The position numbers were made by a program, and so were the translations under genes. A stretch of 60,190 bases of DNA from Lachnospiraceae bacterium (GTDB lineage Bacteria; Bacillota; Clostridia; Lachnospirales; Lachnospiraceae), in the NCBI GenBank assembly GCA_017935565.1, contig JAGBHK010000035.1, forward strand, positions 1 to 60,190, in the 5' to 3' direction. This document shows positions 1-8,501 of this stretch, piece by piece. Every line of letters begins with the position of its first letter. Position 1 is the first letter of the stretch. The notes beneath the pieces were generated by a model that was not told where the DNA came from, ran no database searches, and saw only the letters and a list, made by a program, of their open reading frames with translations.

Positions 1-43
1 AGTCCACACTTTCTTGAAAAAGGTCCAAACAGCCATAAACATT

Positions 44-294
44 ATATTCCCGCCAGAGATAGTGTTCATAGAACACTATCCCTGATGCGGCATTCGCCGC
101 ATCAGGGTACAAGTAAACATAAGTGTTCCAAAAATCTTGCAAGCAATTTTTCTTGATATTCCCGCCAGAGATAGTGTTCACAGAACACTATCTCTGATGC
201 GGCATTCGCCGCATCAGGGTACAAGTAAGTATATGGACTTCAAAAATCTTGCGAGCAATTTTTTGAAGTCCATATACTTACTTGTTCTCTGGCG
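44..294. repeat. Tandemly duplicated hairpin-rich element (MITE/REP-like)
   Basis: A block at 44-116 recurs almost exactly at 156-228 (offset 112). Each copy holds a perfect hairpin built on atagtgttc/gaacactat (54-84; 166-196) that overlaps a second one built on tgatgcggc/gccgcatca (80-107; 194-217). The right copy is followed by a 25-bp perfect inverted repeat (222-246 with 260-284), and the whole right copy is bounded by 9-bp inverted ends cgccagaga (163-171) and tctctggcg (286-294). The left copy has lost its right half. There is no transposase or credible coding sequence. It looks like a small non-autonomous palindromic element, but family membership is unknown. Bases 1-43 hold nothing I recognise. 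Confidence 0.7.
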
Positions 295-309
295 TGGCTC
301 ATTGCTTCG

Positions 310-352
310 CACAAAAGAAAAAGCTGTAGGAGATTTGCATCTCTTACAGCTT
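310..352 (-). terminator. Rho-independent terminator of tRNA-Gln
   Basis: On the minus strand, just 3' of the tRNA, aagctgta pairs with tacagctt around a gagat/atctc inner stem (321-352). It is followed by a T-rich run (TTTTTCTTTT, 322-312). Confidence 0.85.
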
Positions 353-357
353 CAAGC

Positions 358-429
358 TGGCCCACAAGGATTCGAACCTTGAAAATGCTGGAGTCAGAGT
401 CCAGTGCCTTACCATTTGGCGATGGGCCA
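358..429 (-). tRNA. tRNA-Gln (anticodon CTG)
   Basis: The minus strand folds as a 72-nt cloverleaf. The acceptor stem is TGGCCCA/TGGGCCA with the U1-A72 pair typical of bacterial tRNA-Gln. The D arm is GCC...GGC, the anticodon stem CTGGA/TCCAG has loop CTCTGAC (anticodon CTG, reading CAG), and the T arm is CAAGG-TTCGAAT-CCTTG. CCA is not encoded; the next bases are GCT. It has its own promoter upstream and a terminator directly downstream, so it appears to be a stand-alone transcription unit. Confidence 0.96.
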
Positions 430-449
430 ATGTCTTAACGACAAATGGT

Positions 450-478
450 ATTATATATGATTGTTTTAAAAAAAGCAA
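450..478 (-). promoter_or_regulatory. Promoter of tRNA-Gln
   Basis: On the minus strand a -35 TTGCTT (473-478) and a perfect -10 TATAAT (450-455) are separated by 17 bp, about 20 bp upstream of the tRNA. Confidence 0.8.
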
Positions 479-489
479 GCACTTTTTTT
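468..489. terminator. Possible weak terminator after the ABC transporter operon
   Basis: aaaaaaag (468-475) and cttttttt (482-489) form an A/T-rich 8-bp hairpin with a 6-nt loop downstream of the transporter operon stop. It overlaps the tRNA -35 box. The stem is too AT-rich to be sure. Confidence 0.3.
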
Positions 490-515
490 ATTTTTTTTAT
501 AAAACTTTTCTCCTC

Positions 516-1946
516 CTACAATTCCACCACCTCATCACACATTGCCCCTATCAATTCCGCGTCGTGTGATATCAATAAAATCGTGAGTCCCATTTCCTTT
601 TGCAACTTCAAAAAGAGTTCCATTACCTGCTTTTGCACAGTAACATCTAACGCCGAACAAGGTTCGTCTGCAACGATAAACTTGCATCCGCCAATCAAAG
701 ATAATGCAATGCTCACCCTCTGGCGCTGTCCGCCGCTTAATTCGTCTGGCATTCTATCGTAATACTCGGCTGACAAACCGACCTTTTCAAGCATATCTAT
801 GACGCGTGGCTTTATTTCCGAGCGAGAACAAACGTGATTAACGCGCAAAGGTTCTGCAATTATATCGCCAACCTTCATTGAAGGATTCAACGAATCAAAA
901 GGGTCTTGGAACACCATTTGCATGTTGTTTACATTGCAAATGATTTCGCCATCGTACTCTTTATGCAATCCGAGGATTGCCTTTGCAAGAGTTGATTTAC
1001 CCTTTCCGCTGCTGCCCACGATACCAACAATCTGACCTTTATGCACTTTGAAACTGATGCCTTGCAAAACATAATCGCGAAAGCGCTTGCCAAAGAATCC
1101 GTCTTCCTTGTCGTTATAGTACAAACTAACATCTTTAACTTCTAACATCAAGTCTTCCGAAGCCTCAACAGTTTCTGCCTTTGGCTTAAGATACGCGCTT
1201 TCAAGCAATTTTTTCGTGTACTCTTCCTTTGGATTTTCGAAGATTGCATCGACATTGCCACGCTCAACAATCTTTCCGCCTTGCATTACAAGCACTTCTG
1301 AACAAAGTTCACGAACCACCTTTAAATCGTGGGAAATGAAAAGAATTGTGCGATTGTATTTTTTATTTAACTTCATAAGCAATGCAAGAATGGATTTTGC
1401 AGTCTCACTATCCAATGATGTGGTTGGTTCATCGGCAATGATTAGTCCGGGACGCAATATGGATGCGATTGCAATTACAATACGCTGGCGCATTCCGCCC
1501 GACAATTCATGGGGATACTGATTGTACACGCGCTCTGGCTCATCAATTTCCACCTCATCAAGAATCTTCAAAACTCTTTCCTTACGCTCGGCAGCATTTA
1601 ATTCTTTCCTGTGAAGGCGCAAAACTTCATCAATCTGGCGTCCAACCTTCTGCAATGGATTAAGAGAACTCATTGGTTCCTGAAAAATAACAGAAATCTT
1701 TGTGCCATTGTACTCGCGGCGTTCTTTGCCTTTAAGCGAAGACAGGCAGACGTCATCAAGCCATATTTCACCAGACATAGTGCTTTCATTTGACAATAAT
1801 CCCGCTATTGCGAGCGCAGTCTGGGTCTTGCCTGAGCCTGATTCGCCTACGATACCCAAAATACTACCGTCCAAAACTTCAAAAGAAACATCATCAACCG
1901 CAATGGTACCTTCAATATTTACTTGTAAATTCTTAATTTTTACCAT
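516..1946 (-). CDS. Peptide/nickel-type ABC transporter, fused double ATPase
   Basis: Cytoplasmic ATPase that would power import of oligopeptides or nickel chelates through the two adjacent permeases. Two complete ABC modules are fused in one chain (476 aa), equivalent to DppD plus DppF. The first half has Walker A GESGSGKT (about residue 34 from this start), signature LSGGMRQR and Walker B LIIADEP. The second half has GSSGKGKST, LSGGQRQR and FIVADEPCSALD. An open frame extends to a GTG at 1955, but AGGTGA sits 6 nt before the ATG at 1946, so 1946 is preferred. It overlaps the upstream permease stop by 14 bp (translational coupling). Peptide versus nickel specificity cannot be decided from sequence. 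Confidence 0.92.
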   Translation of the reverse strand: MVKIKNLQVNIEGTIAVDDVSFEVLDGSILGIVGESGSGKTQTALAIAGLLSNESTMSGEIWLDDVCLSSLKGKERREYNGTKISVIFQEPMSSLNPLQKVGRQIDEVLRLHRKELNAAERKERVLKILDEVEIDEPERVYNQYPHELSGGMRQRIVIAIASILRPGLIIADEPTTSLDSETAKSILALLMKLNKKYNRTILFISHDLKVVRELCSEVLVMQGGKIVERGNVDAIFENPKEEYTKKLLESAYLKPKAETVEASEDLMLEVKDVSLYYNDKEDGFFGKRFRDYVLQGISFKVHKGQIVGIVGSSGKGKSTLAKAILGLHKEYDGEIICNVNNMQMVFQDPFDSLNPSMKVGDIIAEPLRVNHVCSRSEIKPRVIDMLEKVGLSAEYYDRMPDELSGGQRQRVSIALSLIGGCKFIVADEPCSALDVTVQKQVMELFLKLQKEMGLTILLISHDAELIGAMCDEVVEL

Positions 1947-2736
1947 AGCCTTCACCTATCATTACAACACCAACAACCATAAGCACCATTACAATAGCCG
2001 GAAAAACTACGTAATAAGGCGCTGTTGCCACATACATTTGCGCTTCCGAAAGCAAACTTCCTATACTAGGGTCTGGCGGTTGAATGCCAAGTCCCAAGAA
2101 ACTAAGGCTTGCTTCTGCTAAAATTGCATTATTAAAACCAACGGAAAGTCCTGTAACCAGGGCACTCTTGCCGTTTGGCAAAATATGTTTAAAGATAATT
2201 CTAAAATTCGATGCTCCACTTAATTTGGCACTTTTTACAAAATCTCTATTTTTAAGAGCAATAACCTGACTTCTTGAAACCCTTGCAAAACTTGGAATAA
2301 ACGCCACAATCAATGCAATAATCAATGTCTTTTGTGATTTATCCATCAATGCAACGAAAACCATTGCTGTTAAAATGCTTGGAATCGACGCCAACGCATC
2401 ATTGATTCTCATTAAGATTTCATCAATAATTCCACCATAGTAACCTGTGATACTACCAACAAAAGTTCCAATAATAAAACTGATTAGAATAGCCGAGCCT
2501 GAAATTACCAAGCTATTTTTCACAGCCACCATTACCCTTGAAAAAATGTCGCGACCAAAATTGTCAGTTCCCATAAGGTGTTTGCCCGATGGTTCCAAAA
2601 ACTTTTCCTTAAAACTCATATCGTAAGGGTCACAAGGAGTGTAGAAAACACTTACAATTGCAATAGTCACAAAAAATGCCGTCAATATAATACCAATGGC
2701 AAGCACAAAATTAATTTTCTTCTTATTCATCCGCAC
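1933..2736 (-). CDS. ABC transporter permease, DppC/OppC type
   Basis: Inner half of the membrane channel of a peptide/nickel-class importer (267 aa). An N-terminal membrane span lies at about residues 8-30, followed by the short extracytoplasmic segment with the family motif LMGTDNFGRDIFSRV. About five more spans follow, with a cytoplasmic EAA-like loop (GASNFRIIFKHILPNG) that docks on the ATPase. The start overlaps the end of the DppB-type permease by 14 bp, and the stop overlaps the ATPase start. Length and motif order are normal for DppC. Confidence 0.93.
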   Translation of the reverse strand: MRMNKKKINFVLAIGIILTAFFVTIAIVSVFYTPCDPYDMSFKEKFLEPSGKHLMGTDNFGRDIFSRVMVAVKNSLVISGSAILISFIIGTFVGSITGYYGGIIDEILMRINDALASIPSILTAMVFVALMDKSQKTLIIALIVAFIPSFARVSRSQVIALKNRDFVKSAKLSGASNFRIIFKHILPNGKSALVTGLSVGFNNAILAEASLSFLGLGIQPPDPSIGSLLSEAQMYVATAPYYVVFPAIVMVLMVVGVVMIGEGYGKN

Positions 2737-3688
2737 TCACCGTCCTTTTATCAACAATCGCATACAATATATCAACTAAAAGATTAGTTAAAATAACCAC
2801 AATGCCAACATACATTACAATGGCCGAAACCACCTTGTAATCTCTTCCTGAAATTGAAGCAATCAAAAGTCTTCCCATACCATTCAATGAAAATACTTGT
2901 TCAATGACTACGCTGCCCGCAAATATTTCCACGACAACCACCGACAATGCAGTAACGTTTGTAATCAACACATTTTTTAACACATGCAAAAAAAGAACTC
3001 TAACCTCCGACATACCCTTGCTTCTTGCAAGACGAACATAATTTTTTTCCATTTCATCGGCAACCGAAGTTCTGATAAACCTTATCATCATTGCAATTTT
3101 TGGTATTGCAACAGAAACTGCTGCCGGAACTAAGCACCACAAAAAGCCTGTAAAATCTGTGTTTATATCAGCAACGTATCCCGGAACAAACCATTTTAAT
3201 GTAAGTCCAAAGAACAAGCTGATTACAATACCGATAACAAATGGCGGTATTGACATAAATGTTTGATTTGTTACATCAATTGCAAAGACCTTTTTCGCAT
3301 TTTTCTTTTTTGATGAAATGAGTCCAAAAAAAAGCCCCAAAGGAACAGATACCACTACCACAAGCACGAGGCTTATTATCGCCAAGTTAATGGTCACAGG
3401 CAGACAATTATTTATCATACTGCTAACAGGTAAATTTGTTGAATATGAAATCCCAAAATCTCCTGTAAACAAGCCCAAAATGAACTGTATGTATCTGTCT
3501 GCAAGGCTTTTATCGAGGCCATAGAGTTTCTCCATAGCCTCGATGCTTTCCTTAGTTGCTTCAGTCCCAAGTTTTGTCAATACCACATTGCCCGGGATAA
3601 TTTCAAATATAAAAAATGTCACTGTCGCAAGCAAAAACAATGTCACAAGCGACGTAATTATCTTTTTTACTAAAAATTTAAAATTCAT
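2723..3688 (-). CDS. ABC transporter permease, DppB/OppB type
   Basis: First permease of the importer (321 aa). It starts with a long membrane span (about residues 9-30), then the DppB-type periplasmic motif region (IPGNVVLTKLGTEA), five further hydrophobic spans, and the EAA-like loop around ARSKGMSEVRVLFLHVLKN. It sits 4 bp after the binding-protein gene and overlaps the DppC-type gene by 14 bp, so all four genes form one operon read from the promoter near 5281. Confidence 0.93.
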   Translation of the reverse strand: MNFKFLVKKIITSLVTLFLLATVTFFIFEIIPGNVVLTKLGTEATKESIEAMEKLYGLDKSLADRYIQFILGLFTGDFGISYSTNLPVSSMINNCLPVTINLAIISLVLVVVVSVPLGLFFGLISSKKKNAKKVFAIDVTNQTFMSIPPFVIGIVISLFFGLTLKWFVPGYVADINTDFTGFLWCLVPAAVSVAIPKIAMMIRFIRTSVADEMEKNYVRLARSKGMSEVRVLFLHVLKNVLITNVTALSVVVVEIFAGSVVIEQVFSLNGMGRLLIASISGRDYKVVSAIVMYVGIVVILTNLLVDILYAIVDKRTVSADE

Positions 3689-3692
3689 TAAA

Positions 3693-5204
3693 TCAATCCT
3701 TAAATTTTACAACTGACATATCCTGAACATAAACAGGATAAAATGTATAACCTTCAAGTTCGCTATTTATGGCAACTAACATTGATGGGTCCTGAATAAA
3801 TACTGATGCCGCCTCATTTGCTAAAATGTCCTGCATCTGGTGGTAATAATCCACCTTTTCATCCTCATTTGTTGTCGCAATAGCTTTTTCGTATAATTCA
3901 TCATATTCCTTGCTTGCAAAGTTAACGAAATTCTTTCCACCTTCTGAAGTGTATCTAACCATCATATCCTTTGGCGCAAGTTTTGCATCAATACCAACTA
4001 TTGTCGCATCAAAATTTCTGCCCATGTAAACATCTTCAAGCCATGTAGCCCATTCAATGCCTTCGATTTCCATATTTACATTGACGTCAGCAAGCATATC
4101 CTTGATTACAAGGGCTGTGTCCATATGGTACTGATAATTTGATGGCACTCTTACAGTAAATGTAAATCCATCTTCATATCCAGCCTTTTTCAAATGCTCT
4201 TTCGCCTTTTCTACATTGAATGAATGTACATCCGAGCAATCCTTATAATACTTTCCAAATCCTGGGAACAAGCCGCTTCCTATGGCTGTTCCTTCGCCGT
4301 CTGACAACATATCCATAATGCCCTGCTTATCAACCGCATAGTTTAACGCAATACGAACATCAACATTGTTAAATGGCTCTACTTTGTTGTTTAAGAACAA
4401 TGCCTGAACAAGATTTGTATTTCCGGAAACCACGTAAGTGTTGCTTCCAAGCTGATTTGCCAAATCCACTGACATATATGGGTAAATGTCAATGGCACCT
4501 GACTTAAGTTCTGTAACCGCTGTGCTTGCGCTACCAACTATCTTAAATGTTACCGTCTTTAAATATGGCTTATTTCCCCAATAATCATCAAATCTTTCCA
4601 TTACAAAGTTCTGATTGTATGTGTTTGAAACAAATTTAAAAGGACCCGTACCAACTGGGCTTGTTTCCTGCTTTTCATAATTCTTTGGAATTATGGCAAC
4701 TGTCATAAAACTTATAAGTTCTGTGTCAGCCGCTTTTAGCACAACATCCACCGTAGACGCGTCCACTACATTTACACTTTCAATATTTTTAAATGCGCTG
4801 ATTTCAAGAACTGTTTCTCCTTCAATCATTCCTGCGCTTCTTTCAATCGAATACTTTACATCTTCTGCAGTGACTACGTCTCCATTATGAAATTTCACAC
4901 CCTCTCTAAGAGTGAATGTGTAAGTCTTTCCATCCTCTGACACCTTATAATCACTGGCAACTGCCGGTATTAGTTCTCCTTTTTCGTCTGGCTTTACAAG
5001 GCCTTCAAATAAGTTAAACAACACCTCTTTAGTTCCTGCCGCTGCCGCAACATGTGGGTCAAGACTATCAAGATTGTTTTGTATACCAACTACAATCGAA
5101 TCTCTCTGTGTGGAAGACTGCTCTCCTTCTGATTTCCCACCTTTGCATCCGCAAAGTGCAAGAATCATACTAAGTGTTACTAAGAATAAGATTTTTCTTT
5201 TCAT
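3693..5204 (-). CDS. Extracellular solute-binding lipoprotein, family 5 (peptide/nickel)
   Basis: Substrate-capturing lipoprotein of the importer (503 aa). Residues 1-20 are a lipoprotein signal (MKRKILFLVTLSMILALCGC) with Cys20 as the lipid anchor, followed by a Gly/Ser/Glu linker. The mature part has SBP_bac_5 hallmarks: GIQNNLDSLDPH, LFEGLVKPDEKGELIPAVA, YTFTLREGVKFHNGD, and PVGTGPFKFV. It is the first gene of the operon, with AAAGGAG ahead of the ATG and a promoter at 5253-5281. The ligand is not predictable; other members bind oligopeptides, nickel or glycans. Confidence 0.93.
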   Translation of the reverse strand: MKRKILFLVTLSMILALCGCKGGKSEGEQSSTQRDSIVVGIQNNLDSLDPHVAAAAGTKEVLFNLFEGLVKPDEKGELIPAVASDYKVSEDGKTYTFTLREGVKFHNGDVVTAEDVKYSIERSAGMIEGETVLEISAFKNIESVNVVDASTVDVVLKAADTELISFMTVAIIPKNYEKQETSPVGTGPFKFVSNTYNQNFVMERFDDYWGNKPYLKTVTFKIVGSASTAVTELKSGAIDIYPYMSVDLANQLGSNTYVVSGNTNLVQALFLNNKVEPFNNVDVRIALNYAVDKQGIMDMLSDGEGTAIGSGLFPGFGKYYKDCSDVHSFNVEKAKEHLKKAGYEDGFTFTVRVPSNYQYHMDTALVIKDMLADVNVNMEIEGIEWATWLEDVYMGRNFDATIVGIDAKLAPKDMMVRYTSEGGKNFVNFASKEYDELYEKAIATTNEDEKVDYYHQMQDILANEAASVFIQDPSMLVAINSELEGYTFYPVYVQDMSVVKFKD

Positions 5205-5252
5205 AGTAATAATCTCCTTTCAGATTCATAATATATTTAATTGTACATTTGC

Positions 5253-5281
5253 ATTTTATAATATATATGTGGCGTTGGCAA
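5253..5281 (-). promoter_or_regulatory. Promoter of the ABC importer operon
   Basis: On the minus strand a -35 TTGCCA (5276-5281) and a -10 TAAAAT (5253-5258) are 17 bp apart, about 50 bp upstream of the binding-protein ATG. Confidence 0.65.
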
Positions 5282-5314
5282 GTTTTTTATTTAAAACAAT
5301 TTGAATATTGTTTA

Positions 5315-5343
5315 TAGACAATTTCATATCATTAGTTTATAAT
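5315..5343 (+). promoter_or_regulatory. Promoter of pgsA
   Basis: A -35 TAGACA (5315-5320), a 17-bp spacer and a perfect -10 TATAAT (5338-5343) lie 40 bp upstream of the pgsA ATG. Confidence 0.75.
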
Positions 5344-5383
5344 ACTAAAGAACTAGTTTGATGCACTAGGATTGGAGGTTAGT

Positions 5384-5983
5384 ATGAATAACACTTATGT
5401 AGAAAATTTTAACACTTCTTTGCGTGGTACGCCAAAGAAACAAGATTTACTTAAAATTCCTAATATTCTTTGCTATTTAAGAATATTGATGATACCAGTA
5501 TTTGTGTATCTTTTTTATAAGAAAATGTTTTGGCAATCGGCTCTTGTTGCTGTTTTAGCGTCAGTCACAGATATTGTTGATGGTTATATTGCAAGAACTT
5601 TCGATATGAAAACTGATTGGGGAATGTTTTTGGATCCTTTGGCAGACAAATTAATGCAATTAGCAATGCTTATTTGTAGCATTTTTAAAGCACCTATATT
5701 TTTATTTTTAGCAATTTTATTTTTCGTGAAAGAACTTATAACTTTGGTATTTGGATTATATGTTTATCACAGAGGGCGCAATCTTAACGGCTCAATTTGG
5801 TGTGGTAAACTTTGCACTGTAATACTTGATTTATCACTATTTTATGTAATTGCAGCACCAGAAAAGTACCTCTACACAGGCATTATACACGGAATTATTT
5901 GCGCATGCACAATTTTGCTTGTAATGGCATTTGTGATATATATGAAACAGTACATAGAATTGTATAAAGAAACTGGACGATAG
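5384..5983 (+). CDS. pgsA: CDP-alcohol phosphatidyltransferase (PgsA-like)
   Basis: Integral membrane enzyme expected to make phosphatidylglycerophosphate from CDP-diacylglycerol and glycerol-3-phosphate. The diagnostic motif D-x2-DG-x2-AR-x8-G-x3-D-x3-D is intact (DIVDGYIAR...WGMFLDPLAD, about residues 61-86). Four to six hydrophobic spans flank it. An in-frame TTG lies at 5372, but GGAGG at 5374-5378 is correctly spaced only for the ATG at 5384 (199 aa). It is a monocistronic plus-strand gene with its own promoter and a strong terminator. PgsA is the likeliest member, but other CDP-alcohol transferases (PS or cardiolipin synthase) share the motif. Confidence 0.88.
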   Translation: MNNTYVENFNTSLRGTPKKQDLLKIPNILCYLRILMIPVFVYLFYKKMFWQSALVAVLASVTDIVDGYIARTFDMKTDWGMFLDPLADKLMQLAMLICSIFKAPIFLFLAILFFVKELITLVFGLYVYHRGRNLNGSIWCGKLCTVILDLSLFYVIAAPEKYLYTGIIHGIICACTILLVMAFVIYMKQYIELYKETGR

Positions 5984-5995
5984 TAAATTACATAG

Positions 5996-6037
5996 CGCCC
6001 CTGAAAATGTATAAACATTTCCAGGGGCGTTTTTTTT
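5996..6037 (+). terminator. Terminator of pgsA
   Basis: cgcccctg (5996-6003) pairs with caggggcg (6022-6029), extended by aaaatg/cattt. It is followed by eight T (6030-6037) on the plus strand. Confidence 0.92.
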
Positions 6038-6039
6038 CC

Positions 6040-7896
6040 CTACACTCTCTTTCTATTCTCAAAATACACAAACGAATCAATTGTATCCAAAATATCCTTA
6101 AAAGTCTCTCTCGGAGCGGCTTCTATGTATTTCTTGATAATCTCCTGCTCGTCATTTCTGTATTTGCCATAGAAAATATCAAACAAATTGTGGCCTCTGA
6201 CATAAATCTTTATGGCCTCCATATTGTTCTTGATATCCTCTTTTGAATTAATTCTTATGTTCTGAGTTCTAATCAAGCGCTTGAAACTTGTTATCTTGTA
6301 GAGGTAATCCTTGTACTTCTTAAACAATGTTGTATAGAACTCGTCTTCGTCCTTGATTACGCCGATTTTCGCCATAATCTTTGGGTCGAGGAAATAATTT
6401 TCAAACGAATAGTATTTGAGAACCAATACATTTTTCGGCTGGACATTTGGCAGATTTCCAACATCCTCCTTGGCTCTTGCGCTATAATAATTGCAAAGCT
6501 GCTTTACAAGATACTTAGGATTCTTACCGTCGCTGTCACGAATCATAAGGAACTGGTCCTTAAGATAAAGCTGATTAATGTATTTTAAATTCGCATAAGT
6601 CTTAATATTTGTACAACTATTAGTCTGAATAATTGAGATTCTACTTAATTTGCCATCCTCATCTCGCATTTCAGAATAATACTTTTCAAGCAAAAGTGGC
6701 AATCTGTTTCTGTCCTGCTTGCCCTCAACGATAAATACAAAACTAACATTCATAAGGTCGTTAGCTGTGTAACCAAGATCATCTAAAATGTCATCAATGT
6801 CCGTATTTTCAACGATGTCCGTCCATCCATCCTCATCAAGAACAACCTGCTTTATCTGTTTTGATGAGAAATTGAAAATCATATTTGGAGAATAGGTTGA
6901 GAAAATAACCTGATTCTTCTTTGACAATCTGTATAAAATTTCGCTGGCAACCTTCTGCAACTGCGGATGCAAGCAAATCTCAGGGTCCTCAATCATAATA
7001 AGGCTGTGAACATTGCTCTTTTCTTCAATGTACGCCTCAAGCAGCGATAACATATAAATGCTTTTGCCACCTGCACCAAGAGACATCAAGCCTTTTCCTG
7101 TATTTTTGCCGTCTTTATATAAATTGGTCTGAATCTTATATAAGCTGTGTGGATTAATCTTTACGCTATATTCAACTGTTTGTCCACGCATACCGTTCTT
7201 TTCAAGACATTTATTAACATTTTCTGCAAAATTATCAATATTGAGTTTAAAAAACTTGTACTGCATAAGCCTTGCAGTTTCAAGTATTGACAATTCTTCA
7301 GGACTCTTCTTCATAATGTCATTGATACATTTGTAACACTGATTACAAGCCTTCATTCTATCATTAAGACACGCGTCCTCTTTGATTGCGGTTAACTGGT
7401 CATTTGCTTTCAAATCAAGCAAACTTTCCTGAAATTCCGTGAGATTTCTTCTATGATCTATATAATATAACTTTGGAAGTATTTCCTTCAATCTGTTGTT
7501 TTCATTGCCCTCTTCATCTTCATATACATATTTTCCATCTATGGTAGCTCTAAAAACAATCTTTATAAATCCGTCCTTAAATGTAGGAAACACATCGAAG
7601 AATTCCTTTTCCCACTTATCATAATTACGCTCTTTTGATATAATTCCAAGGTTGTTCATTAGTTCCATATTTTCCTGATTTATCTCGCAATTAATTGAAA
7701 TAATCATATCTTCGTCAGGATTATTAAAAAACTCTCTGTCGACCCTCAAATCGCCCAAAATCACCCTGATTGCATCGACTACAGAACTTTTACCAGTACT
7801 GTTTTTTCCCACCAAAATAAATGTGTTGTCAACTTCATCTACAACAACATTTCTAATGGATTTGAAGTTTTTAATCTGCAATGAACTAATCTTCAT
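6040..7896 (-). CDS. OLD-like protein: AAA/ABC-type ATPase with C-terminal TOPRIM domain
   Basis: Predicted ATP-dependent nuclease of the OLD class, possibly anti-phage. The N-terminal SMC/RecF-like ATPase has Walker A GKNSTGKS (residues 30-37), a signature-like SLGAGGKS (near 275) and Walker B LIMIEDPE (near 300). STYSPN (near 334) replaces the usual His of the switch loop with Tyr. A CxxCxxC cluster (CNQCYKC, near 185) interrupts the middle. The C-terminal part has a TOPRIM-like acidic set: VEGKQD (near 391), then RDSDG (near 455), and an ENYFLDP motif near 500. No helicase partner (GajB) is adjacent, so it is not Gabija. An in-frame GTG at 7902 is 4 nt from AGGAGG; the ATG at 7896 starts the conserved MKISSLQIKNFKSIR. 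Function is inferred. Confidence 0.8.
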   Translation of the reverse strand: MKISSLQIKNFKSIRNVVVDEVDNTFILVGKNSTGKSSVVDAIRVILGDLRVDREFFNNPDEDMIISINCEINQENMELMNNLGIISKERNYDKWEKEFFDVFPTFKDGFIKIVFRATIDGKYVYEDEEGNENNRLKEILPKLYYIDHRRNLTEFQESLLDLKANDQLTAIKEDACLNDRMKACNQCYKCINDIMKKSPEELSILETARLMQYKFFKLNIDNFAENVNKCLEKNGMRGQTVEYSVKINPHSLYKIQTNLYKDGKNTGKGLMSLGAGGKSIYMLSLLEAYIEEKSNVHSLIMIEDPEICLHPQLQKVASEILYRLSKKNQVIFSTYSPNMIFNFSSKQIKQVVLDEDGWTDIVENTDIDDILDDLGYTANDLMNVSFVFIVEGKQDRNRLPLLLEKYYSEMRDEDGKLSRISIIQTNSCTNIKTYANLKYINQLYLKDQFLMIRDSDGKNPKYLVKQLCNYYSARAKEDVGNLPNVQPKNVLVLKYYSFENYFLDPKIMAKIGVIKDEDEFYTTLFKKYKDYLYKITSFKRLIRTQNIRINSKEDIKNNMEAIKIYVRGHNLFDIFYGKYRNDEQEIIKKYIEAAPRETFKDILDTIDSFVYFENRKRV

Positions 7897-7910
7897 AGGC
7901 ACCCTTCCTC

Positions 7911-8501
7911 CTACTTTTTCTTCATAGAACTTTTACTCTTTTTCTTGGCAACTGAATAACCGAATTTACCAAGTTTCTTACCCAAACCATAATATTCACC
8001 ATGTGAATAAGCTACAAGTTTCGAACTGTTTAAATTAAATCGTCCGCTCTCTTCCATGTATTTATCATCAACAGTTACATTTACAACCTCTGCCAAAAAT
8101 ACGTCATGGCTTCCAAGAGGAATTATCTGTGTAACCTTACATTCAATATTAACAGGGCTCTCCTCTATGGATGGCGCATTAACATAACGTGACTTCATCG
8201 CTGTGAGGTTCATTTCCTTAAATTTGTCCGTATCCCTGCCACTTTTCACACCACAATAATCTGTGGCAAACACTAAATCTTCTGTCACAAGATTAATAAC
8301 AAACTCTTTTGTTTCCTTAATAATGTCATAAGAATATCTCTGTTTTCTTACCGAAATGGACACCATAGCCGGGTCCGAATTAATGGTTCCTGCCCACGCA
8401 ACTGTGATAATATTAGGCTTTTCACCCTCTCTTTGGCAGCTGACCATAACTGCTGGCACAGGATAGAGCATATTTCCCGGTTTAAAGTATTCTTTACCCA
8501 T
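7911..8501 (-). CDS. Flavin reductase-like / flavoredoxin family protein
   Basis: FMN-binding split-barrel protein of 196 aa. The typical opening LYPVPAVMVSCQ..GEKPNIITVAWAG, the segment SDPAMVSISVRKQRYSYDII, and FVINLVTED are visible, as in flavoredoxins that bind FMN and transfer electrons or reduce flavins. The C-terminus ends in a lysine/serine-rich tail (KKKSKSSMKKK). It overlaps the upstream gene by one base and its stop lies beside the ribosome site of the OLD-like gene, so co-transcription is likely though functionally unexplained. Confidence 0.85.
   Translation of the reverse strand: MGKEYFKPGNMLYPVPAVMVSCQREGEKPNIITVAWAGTINSDPAMVSISVRKQRYSYDIIKETKEFVINLVTEDLVFATDYCGVKSGRDTDKFKEMNLTAMKSRYVNAPSIEESPVNIECKVTQIIPLGSHDVFLAEVVNVTVDDKYMEESGRFNLNSSKLVAYSHGEYYGLGKKLGKFGYSVAKKKSKSSMKKK

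Noticed and set aside
44-228. CRISPR array
   Set aside because: Only two repeat copies, of about 73 bp, with internal palindromes and a single 39-bp gap; no cas genes in the window.
137-382. Plus-strand ORF across the palindromic element and into the tRNA
   Set aside because: Overlaps the repeat and an antisense tRNA; no ribosome site and no protein-like composition.
6040-8501. Gabija defence pair
   Set aside because: The neighbour of the OLD-like gene is a flavin reductase, not a UvrD-like GajB.
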